Below, piece after piece: positions 17,394 to 24,254 of a stretch of DNA of 25,000 nucleotides (positions are counted from its first letter, which is position 1; every line of letters starts with the position of its first letter). Location: assembly GCA_019918135.1 (NCBI GenBank), contig WBZZ01000655.1, forward strand, positions 245,001 to 270,000, in the 5' to 3' direction. Source of the DNA: Paulinella micropora (Eukaryota > Cercozoa > Imbricatea > Euglyphida > Paulinellidae). A program made the translations under genes and the position numbers. The notes beneath the pieces are model-generated. The model was not told the origin of the DNA and made no database searches. It saw only the letters and a program-made list of their open reading frames with translations.

Positions 17394-18218
17394 TTACTTT
17401 AAACGAATATTGAAGTTCTTTCGTAATTCATCAGACACCGCATCCACATACAAAAAGTTAAACCTCTCTTTCGTCGCCTCGTGATAATTTTCAATGAAGT
17501 ATTCAAGGTCGTAGCCGAGGTCCAGATGCTTATACACGAGTTCAATTTTATCCTGAGACTGACCAGGAAAAATAAGAAGGTAGTCCAGCTGTTTAATCGC
17601 CTCAGGTCGTAAGTCGTTTAGATACTGCGAGCTCATAATCACCTTTGACTTGTAGTGACGGTTTTTCTTTAACAGGTCGCTTACTGACTTATCACGTAGC
17701 CCACTACCCAAATCATCTAACACGAACACGACTTCTGGTGTAATGTATTTGCTCGGTCTCTCCACCTTTTCGCCTCCCTCCTGCTTTTTCTTTTCCTCTT
17801 TTCCAAAGTATAAAAATTTTGGCTTTTCTACTTCCTCTTTACCATCTTGAACAATTTCTCCTTCTTGCTCTTCGTCTGGCTTATTGAGCTTGTCCAACTC
17901 GTAATCAATCACACTATACCCGTCCGTTTTCAAATATGTGTATATAGCCATCGGGTTGCCCTTCTTCTTGAAGTGCTTAACCATTTCTTTGTAAATGTGG
18001 TCTTTGTGTATTGTGCTGGCGATAATAACAATCCTCGTTTTTCTGTCAGTTGTTCGTTTCAGGATTTCAAACAGTGCTGTCGTCTTGCCACTCTTCTTGC
18101 GAGCGAGAAGAAAAATATTGGCATACGGTTCATCAAATAACTTATATCCTTTTGCCAACTTGTCTCCATCTCCGTTTTGCTTGACTGGTCTAACTTTAAT
18201 ATCATTAATCTTTTCCAT
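17394..18218 (-). CDS. ATPase: FtsK/HerA-type genome packaging ATPase (A32-like)
   Basis: A 274-residue ATPase expected to pump viral DNA into the preformed capsid. The Walker A loop is ARKKSGKTT at residues 39-47, and Walker B is VVFVLDD at 163-169, preceded by a hydrophobic strand. A sensor-like strand IMSSQYLNDLRPEAI follows at about 194-208. These match the A32-like packaging ATPases of polinton-like viruses, virophages and large DNA viruses. A charged, Glu/Lys/Gly-rich insertion at about 108-157 separates the Walker motifs and looks disordered. There is no membrane segment. AATATAG stands 5 bases before the ATG. It follows the small beta-rich gene by 16 bases on the same strand. The frame is intact. 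Confidence 0.92.
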   Translation of the reverse strand: MEKINDIKVRPVKQNGDGDKLAKGYKLFDEPYANIFLLARKKSGKTTALFEILKRTTDRKTRIVIIASTIHKDHIYKEMVKHFKKKGNPMAIYTYLKTDGYSVIDYELDKLNKPDEEQEGEIVQDGKEEVEKPKFLYFGKEEKKKQEGGEKVERPSKYITPEVVFVLDDLGSGLRDKSVSDLLKKNRHYKSKVIMSSQYLNDLRPEAIKQLDYLLIFPGQSQDKIELVYKHLDLGYDLEYFIENYHEATKERFNFLYVDAVSDELRKNFNIRLK

Positions 18219-18223
18219 CGTCG

Positions 18224-18230
18224 CTATATT
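18224..18230 (-). promoter_or_regulatory. AATATAG box of the packaging ATPase gene
   Basis: AATATAG then CGACG then ATG on the minus strand. The box lies next to the end of the upstream small gene (stop at 18235), so the ATPase seems to have its own promoter despite the tight packing. Confidence 0.5.
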
Positions 18231-18234
18231 TTCT

Positions 18235-18597
18235 TCAAGCCAAAAATTCTAAACAAATAACAATTCTTCCAGCTAGGAGGTCGGTCTCAATGCTGCCATT
18301 GTCCGTTTTAAGCACTCTAAAACTGTATTGCCCGTCGGTCCAATTAATAATCCCCAAGTTGTAGCTAAGATTGGAAATGTTTGCGGTATTGCTATCAGCG
18401 AATGTGCCAATGATTCCAATTCGGTCCATATGAAGAATTTTTGTTTTCGTTTCAGTCATATCATTCATATAGTGGATATACTTAACATTCATTCTAGTTG
18501 GGGTAAAGTTCAATTTAATGGTTTTGTCAAAGGTTTTGCTACCGCCCGCAAAATCATTACTCAGAAAAATAATCTTTTGAAATTTGAACTCACTCAT
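18235..18597 (-). CDS. Small beta-rich protein, unknown function
   Basis: A 120-residue protein with alternating hydrophobic and polar residues typical of beta strands: KIIFLSNDFAGG at the start, RMNVKYIHYMND in the middle, IGIIGTFAD and SYNLGIINWTDGQYSFRVL, ending in a hydrophobic strand. No Cys, signal peptide or helix. The ATG is preceded at 5 bases by AATATAG. Its place between the fibre/membrane cluster and the ATPase, and the promoter shared with capsid genes, suggest a minor structural protein, but I do not recognise the family. Confidence 0.7.
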   Translation of the reverse strand: MSEFKFQKIIFLSNDFAGGSKTFDKTIKLNFTPTRMNVKYIHYMNDMTETKTKILHMDRIGIIGTFADSNTANISNLSYNLGIINWTDGQYSFRVLKTDNGSIETDLLAGRIVICLEFLA

Positions 18598-18602
18598 TGT
18601 TT

Positions 18603-18609
18603 CTATATT
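18603..18609 (-). promoter_or_regulatory. AATATAG box of the small beta-rich gene
   Basis: AATATAG then AAACA then ATG on the minus strand, again a five-base spacing. The divergent secreted-type gene starts at 18624, so this 26-base spacer must serve both directions. Confidence 0.5.
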
Positions 18610-18623
18610 TTGTATAATATATT

Positions 18624-18857
18624 ATGTTATTAATATTATTATTTGTGTGCTCTGTGTTAGGTCGGACTGCTTGTGATTTCTATTCACGGGTCAGCGATAA
18701 AAAAAATGAAAGTTGTGTTTTTTGTATCCAAAAGCGATGTGTTTTCATAAATAGCGGAAATAATATGTGTCGTAGTTTTGATGAAGCTCTGCCGTTAATC
18801 TGTGCGGGTGATAGCTCTTGGTATAAAACTCAGCTATATGAATGCTCACTTCTTTGA
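18624..18857 (+). CDS. Small secreted Cys-rich protein, tentative
   Basis: A 77-residue frame, the only + strand gene inside the minus-strand virion block. Residues 1-16 form a clear signal-peptide-like segment (MLLILLFVCSVLGRTA). The remainder has seven Cys, with CVFCIQKRC in the middle and spacing somewhat like a small disulphide-rich (PSI/plexin-type) fold. It starts 26 bases from the divergent gene at 18597 and overlaps the convergent membrane-protein gene by 12 bases at its end, so it fills the gap exactly. A leader of this kind suggests export or membrane anchoring in the host cell. The assignment rests on composition only. Confidence 0.5.
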   Translation: MLLILLFVCSVLGRTACDFYSRVSDKKNESCVFCIQKRCVFINSGNNMCRSFDEALPLICAGDSSWYKTQLYECSLL

Positions 18858-19184
18858 GCTAGAAGGGGAAGGAAGGCAGATACCGATAAGCAAGGTCAAA
18901 ATACCCACATAAGTGTTGGCAACCTCGCACGGTAAGTTCTTTTCAGATAGCCTCACGATACAAAGGGTGATGATGGCGATAATGATACCCATTTGAAATA
19001 AGTATTTAATAAGTCGGCTGTCAGTTTTTCGCTTAGTCAAACAGCAATCCCAGCTGTCCTCGTAATCGTGGTCTATCTTTTTTTCTTCCTGCTTAATTTG
19101 AACATCAAGCACACGGTTTTTGAGTTCGGGTGTGAGGTCTTCCGTCTCTATGATTGGCGGTGGGTGTAATCTAGGCGGTGGCAT
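18846..19184 (-). CDS. Small membrane protein with two transmembrane helices
   Basis: 112 residues from the ATG at 19184, preferred over an in-frame TTG at 19199. Residues 1-12 are Pro-rich, followed by an acidic helical segment. A Cys pair (DSWDCCLTKRKTDSRL) leads into transmembrane helix 1 (LFQMGIIIAIITLCIVRL). A short Cys-containing loop and helix 2 (YVGILTLLIGICLPSPS) follow, with a polar tail. The order Cys pair, helix, Cys, helix, LPSP is one I recall from small membrane proteins of polinton-like viruses and virophages. The start overlaps the end of the fibre gene by 14 bases, implying coupled or shared transcription. A role in an internal membrane or in host membrane contact is inference. 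Confidence 0.75.
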   Translation of the reverse strand: MPPPRLHPPPIIETEDLTPELKNRVLDVQIKQEEKKIDHDYEDSWDCCLTKRKTDSRLIKYLFQMGIIIAIITLCIVRLSEKNLPCEVANTYVGILTLLIGICLPSPSSSKK

Positions 19185-19560
19185 TTGAAGGGAAAACAAC
19201 TGCTCTGATTTCTGCTAATTGGTTTGTTAAATCTTGTAATATATTAAGTAAAGTTTTATTTTCTTTTTCTAAATTAACTACTTTTTCTGATAAATGTTGA
19301 AATCCGCTTACCAATATTGGAATAAAATTTGTATATGTTATGCCTTCAAGGTATCCTTCTCCATCATCCGCTTTTATTCCGCTTTCGGATACGAATTCTG
19401 GAAATATTTTTTTAACTTCATCGGCGATAAATCCGTGGTTCTTTTGTTCTTTCTTTTTGTCCGATTTCAAATAATATGAACAACAATTTATTTTCATTAG
19501 TTTCTCACAACAATCACCGCAGTTTAATGTTTTAATATCAGATTTTAATCTCCTGTCCGA
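19171..19560 (-). other. Peptidase S74 intramolecular chaperone domain of the fibre
   Basis: TSDRRLKSDI at the start supplies the Ser and, five residues on, the Lys of the S74 self-cleavage dyad; cleavage before this Ser frees the chaperone after trimer folding in known fibres and endosialidases. NHGFIADEVKKIFPEFV is the conserved middle motif. A C-terminal leucine-zipper-like helix (LVSGFQHLSEKVVNLEKENK) completes the domain. An unusual Cys cluster (NCGDCCEK, then INCCSYY) lies between them, five Cys in 17 residues, where most relatives have none that I recall. Confidence 0.88.
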
Positions 19561-22500
19561 TGTATATGTCCAATTACCATTAAGAGGAATATAGACATAA
19601 TTACCAGAATTCACACCTGTTGAGTCCGAAGTAGTCCAAGCGTGAAGCAAACCATTAATCGCACAGACAACAGCATAATTTGAATATCCTCCTGATTTCA
19701 TAAATATTTGTGGGTTGTTGGTAGCACCCTGATATTTTCTTAATCTTAAAAATCCGCTGGATGCTGTTATGATGCTTACATCTCCGCTTGTATTAATGTT
19801 CATCGCCTCAGTGTAAGATATATTGTTTCCAACCGCTGTTCCTGAATTATAATAAAAAGCGAGTTTTCCACCTTTTTGAATTAGAAAGTTTGAACCGCTG
19901 TGGCTTGATTTCCAGTTCGTGCCGTCAAAATAAGCATCAAAACTTAAATTGACATTGTCGTGCGACCAGTTTAGTTGTTGAAAAACTGGATAGATGTCTG
20001 CTGAAGTTATTGCCTGTATGTGTGCTCCTGCGACATTACTCGCCGTTCCGTATAATTCCAATCCTCCAGTTGCTCCCACTCCCTTTGTTGAGTTGCCTAT
20101 GATTATCGGCTTACCTGATGCTGTTGTTATTTTATTGCTCGTTGTTAATGTTGTTGTTGATACACCCGCACTAGCCGTTATTAACCCTTTCGTCCATAGT
20201 GTTCCGTTAAGTCCATTCAAAGACATCAGCAATTGTTCAGAGCCATTCTCCCATATAAAACCAGTATCTCAACCAGCATTGCATCTAAATCGCATAGCCC
20301 ATTGAATAAAATCATTTCCTGCAACTGCTGAACCACCTGCTAAACTTCTAGTATTCGTAGCTCCTTGATTAGTTGCCATATAAATACCCCAGCTTGTAGT
20401 ATCTGTATCATATAAAAATATACCTTGTCCGCTCCCTCCATCCACTTTATTTTGGATAGATAACTTACATCCTCCATCGGCTGTTAGTAATCCGCTTGCT
20501 GTTAATGTTGTTGTAGTCATACCCGCAGTTGCCGTTAATGTAGTTCCTGTTATTGTTCCGCCACTTGTTATGTTGTTGCTGTTCATATCCAGTCCTCCAT
20601 AAAACCGCATACCACAAGCATTGTTAAAACGGACAATGTCAGACGAAGCATTTTTATTATCCAAAAGTTTTGAAATATAAAGCCCCGCACCTTTTAAATC
20701 AAATGCTACATTCGTGAATAGGTAGCCTCTTTGGTTCGCGGTTCCACTTGAATCAGTATTTAAAGTATGTAAGAAAGACTGCCAATCACCCGTCGTCTGT
20801 GAAAAGAATATATCTCCTCCGTTTTGGTTTAATATCCTCGCCCCATTATATGTTATATTTCCACCATTAATGATATCCACATTATTAAAATCGGCTTGGC
20901 TTAACAAATTCAGTGCTCTTACATCATTTCTTGTTCCATTAAATATCTTAATTCCTGTTATGGTTTGGTCTCCTGTTAGTTTTACATTTTGCCCGTCCAA
21001 TGTGTCCGCATACCCTTTTGTCGCTCCGTCTGTTGATAATGTAGGAGTTCCAAGGTTGGCTATTTTGCAACTATTACAATCTAACCCCGAAGCATTTACC
21101 CAACCGACTATCGCCCCATCAATAATAAAACTTATTTTTTTCGCAGAAATTTCAAAGTTGTAATATGTTGCAGTTTTCATATCCAAACTAGCAATAGAGC
21201 CGATATTACTGGTAGAATTGAAAACGATAAATGTGCCCTTTGTTGTTGAATTGATTGAATTTCCCGTTATTTCAACACCACTGCTATATGTCTTAATTCC
21301 TGCTATGGTTTGGTTTCCTGTTAGTTTCACATTTTGCCCGTCTAATGTATCCACATAACTTTTGTTTGCTCCGTCCGTTGTTGCTGATGGTGTGGCTAAG
21401 TTTGTTATTTTATTGTTATTCAAAGATAGTGTAGTGCCAGTTGCGGTTATAATTAAAGTATTACCCGAATATAACTCAACATACGAACCAGTTATTTGTA
21501 TCGGATACCAAGTCGCTGTTGCTATCTTTTGTGCGGCAATCATTCCTATTTTTGTATCAAATGCTATGCCAATGCCGTCAAAAGTAGTTGGATTGGATGA
21601 ACCACTTACTTCCAAAGTTGATGTAAATTTTTTATTCCCTGCTATGGTTTGGTCTCCTGTTAGTTTAACCACCGAAGTATCAAGGGTAGAAACATCAATA
21701 CCATCAACAAGATTAACATTTGTTATGCTTTGGCTTTTCATATCAATACCCGCACTAGCATTTATTATACTGCTGAATGTTTTTGTTCCTGCTATGGTTT
21801 GGTTTCCTGTTAGTTTAACGACTGCGGTATCAAGGGTAGAAACATCAATACCATCAACATTACCAACATTTGTTATGTTAAATCCTCCCATATTTAAACT
21901 ACCCGTCATAGCCGCTGTGCCGTCCTTGGCCAGTTTAGTATCAGTGTAAGCCTTCGTTGAAGCATCGGTGTCATAGAATGGTGCTGGAAGTCCGCTAATT
22001 GCTGTTGTGCCACTAAAATTTAAAACATTGCCAGTCAGTGTTATTCCACCCCCTGTTGTTGGAGCAAGAAGTATGGAAGACCCAACAATGCTTAGTGGAT
22101 AGCCCGTCGCCCCACCCGCCTCCGACGAATAAATAGAACCCATATTATTGTTGTAATTGAAGAATAACTTACCCGTGTTTAATGGATTTGAATCTTTCAC
22201 CCCCAAATAAGTAGTAAATATTTTGTTTCCTGTTATTGTTTGGTCTCCTGTTAGTTTAACCGCGGAACTATCAAGGGCAGAAACATCAATACCATCAACA
22301 TTACCTACATTTGTAATTTCAAATCCTCCCATATTTAGCGGTTTCATTGACTCTACTTCCGTATTTGAAATGGTGAATATATCGCCCGACCCTCCGCCAA
22401 AATAAAATGAATCACCTCCAAATATAAATGGTTTATATGTGACTGTATCTCTATCAATTGAAGTTAATGTACCAGCTTTGACATCGCCATCATATGCTAA

Positions 22501-23079
22501 TTCTATACCCGCCCCAGAAGTTGGTGCCGTATTACCGCTGACTCTTAGTCTATTCGTAGAAAAATTCTTTGCTCCTGTTATTGTTTGGTTGCCTGTTAGT
22601 TTAACCACGGAAGCATCAAGGGTTGAAACATCAATACCATCAACATTACCGGCATTTACTACATTAAAACCTCCCATATTCAAATCTCCTATCATCATAG
22701 CAAGACCATCTAATCTCAGAAAGGGTGATACCACATTTCTTCATTGTCCCGTGCTATAAATGAGCAAGTGGTTATCGGCGGGTGTGCCTGTTATGACTAC
22801 ATCACTTAAAGCATCTATTGATTTGTTTGAAAATCTTGTGTCAAATCTACCATCAGTATAGTATAGATTAGTGCCTTCTTTTATGTCCGTTGTGCTTTTG
22901 GTAGCCAGTCGTGTGTCAAATCGGCTGTTGGTAAAATAAAGATTTACGGGGTCAGCATCTTCTGGCACTCTATCTGTATTAAGACCCACTATGTTTGTGT
23001 TTGTTAAATCAAGGTTGGCTATATCCAGTGAATCCACCGCAATTTCAGACAAGCCTAAGAGCGATTTATATTGCGACAT
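19171..23079 (-). CDS. Very long fibre protein with S74 chaperone, two in-frame TGA codons
   Basis: One reading frame of 1303 codons from the ATG at 23079 to the TAA at 19171-19173, cut by TGA at 22741-22743 and 20269-20271. The three segments (112, about 821 and about 365 residues) share one frame, and neither downstream segment has a credible start. Segment 1 has fibre-type repeats (NLYFTNSRFDTRLA and NLYYTDGRFDTRFS). Segment 2 carries about six copies of VKLTG(N/D)QTI(T/A)G-x-K-x-F, four with GIDVS before them, and N-(M)GGF-type lead-ins, as in trimeric shaft repeats. Segment 3 ends in a peptidase S74 chaperone and a coiled coil. The product would be a host-recognition fibre. The TGA contexts (STGQ before, RN after; NAG before, DTGFIWEN after) resemble family sequence with a Trp at that point. 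AATATATAC precedes the ATG by 4 bases. Confidence 0.87.
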
Positions 23080-23145
23080 CGTTGTATATATTGGATAATA
23101 ATTAATCCGAATAAAAATTATTTTTGGTTAGATATACAACCGAAA

Positions 23146-23645
23146 ATGCCGAGAGGAAATAGAGAGATTGCCATAAAAATCTTGCAAAAGCTACTGTAAT
23201 GAAGAAACAGTATGCTAGGCAAAGAAAGATTGAGAGGGCTAAGGAATTACTCGCGGAGGAAGAGGCTAAGAATGTGAAAGAAATGACCAATGACGAAAAG
23301 ATGGACCACATTACTAAGAAACAGTTGGCGAAAGATATGATTGATGGGCGGGACGGTGAGAAAAGTGAGGAAAGCAGTTCGGATGAAGAGGTAGAACAGG
23401 ATTTCGTAGATATCGTCGCCCAACGGGTTGCGGGTATAAAATTGAAGACTAAACAGAAGAAGAAGAAAGCGGTAAAAAAGAAATTGCCTGAACTAGAAGA
23501 GAGTGAGAGTGAGAGCGAGGAAAGTGAGGAAGAGGAACAGCCTAAGAAAGGTAAAGGTAAGAAATCAAACATATCAGTTAATTTTTATAATCAGCAACCC
23601 GAGAAACCAAAAAAGAAAACAATGATACATCTAAAATATTTTTGA
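23146..23645 (+). CDS. Lys/Glu/Ser-rich protein, probable frameshift near the start
   Basis: The long frame from the ATG at 23199 gives 148 residues: a basic helical N-terminal part (KKQYARQRKIERAKELL), a mixed middle, a basic patch (KTKQKKKKAVKKK), a Ser/Glu tract (ESESESEESEEEE) and a Lys-rich tail. It looks largely disordered, as nucleic-acid-binding virion proteins often are. A better-placed ATG at 23146 follows GATATACAACCG, close to the box before the divergent fibre gene, but it is out of frame and ends after 17 codons. The frame of the long ORF is open from about 23163 and reads sensibly (DCHKNLAKATVMKK) before 23199. A one-base loss near 23160-23180 would join them. Function unknown. 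Confidence 0.6.
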
Positions 23646-23655
23646 AGTTTTGAAC

Positions 23656-23912
23656 CTACCAAAGATAATGATAAGAATAGTAATTAGCATACTCTGGATT
23701 GTTGTATGTTAATTCACCTTTTGAATTTCTTATAGCTTTTGCTCTTGCTCTATAATTTCTTCTTCTTTCTTTGTCTAAATGGTTGAGATGCGAAAAAAGT
23801 CCTATGCGGTCTTTGTAATGCTCATATCTGACATCACCGAAATGAATTGTTTTTCCTTTTGGTGTAGTAGTTGTATATTTTTATTTTTTACACTTGACTT
23901 TGAAAATCTCAT
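23656..23912 (-). pseudogene. DUF5754-like small viral protein, frameshifted near its start
   Basis: No continuous frame spans this stretch, yet two frames on the minus strand fit one known-looking protein. From the ATG at 23912 the first 13 codons give MRFSKSSVKNKNI. The next frame then gives TPKGKTIHFGDVRYEHYKDR, LFSHLNHLDKERRRNYRAR and ends YSYHYLW before the TAG at 23656-23658. Gly-Lys-x-Ile-x-Phe-Gly, Tyr-x-x-Tyr-Lys-Asp, HL-x-x-x-x-K-x-R-R-x-x-Y and a final YLW are the hallmarks I know for the DUF5754 family of algal and giant viruses and virophage-like elements. The total is one base short, so a single loss in the A/T-rich tract near 23865-23890 explains it. Function of the family is unknown. 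Confidence 0.7.
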
Positions 23913-23923
23913 AATATTATATA

Positions 23924-24202
23924 ATGAACAAGATAAAAAATTTACCGTTAGATGTTCGCTTACACATTATGGACTACCTACATAATCATCGTATGTATGA
24001 CTTCACTAGTTGCTATGTGTGTGGATTAACTCTGTGTTTAGCGAACAGGCAGATTACAGCCATTGATGATAGTTTTGATTGGTTTTATATGTATGAGTTT
24101 TGTTCTAATTATTGTTTTGAACTAGAAAAAAAAGAAAGAGCAATATATAAGGATACATCTATCGCTGTAGGCGGTAAAGCATTAGGTGTCATTAAGTATT
24201 AG
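23924..24202 (+). CDS. Small F-box-like, Cys-rich protein
   Basis: A 92-residue protein. Residues 4-20 (IKNLPLDVRLHIMDYL) resemble the start of an F-box, which recruits targets to SCF ubiquitin ligases. Residues 29-70 hold CYVCG, then C, then FCSNYC, spaced like a small zinc-binding fold. Viral proteins joining an F-box-like helix to a zinc knuckle can redirect host ubiquitination, but this is inference from two weak motifs. Its ATG is 11 bases from the divergent start at 23912; the spacer AATATTATATA is a near-palindromic AT box that probably drives both genes. It ends 52 bases before the integrase ATG. Confidence 0.6.
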   Translation: MNKIKNLPLDVRLHIMDYLHNHRMYDFTSCYVCGLTLCLANRQITAIDDSFDWFYMYEFCSNYCFELEKKERAIYKDTSIAVGGKALGVIKY

Positions 24203-24254
24203 AAAGGACGAGCCCTTTCAAACCCAAAGAGAGGTGCGGAGGCTTGCCTCTGCG

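Noticed and set aside
21362..21949. 195-codon + strand frame in the fibre region, and similar ones nearby
   Set aside because: Mirror frames produced by the fibre repeats on the opposite strand; repeated Val/Ser/Pro text follows the repeat period.
19171..23079. Reading the fibre region as three independent genes
   Set aside because: All three are in one frame, the separating codons are single TGAs, and the downstream parts have no convincing start codon or promoter box.
23102..23572. 156-codon minus-strand frame rich in Ser and Phe
   Set aside because: Complement of the Lys/Glu/Ser-rich gene on the + strand; no promoter box.
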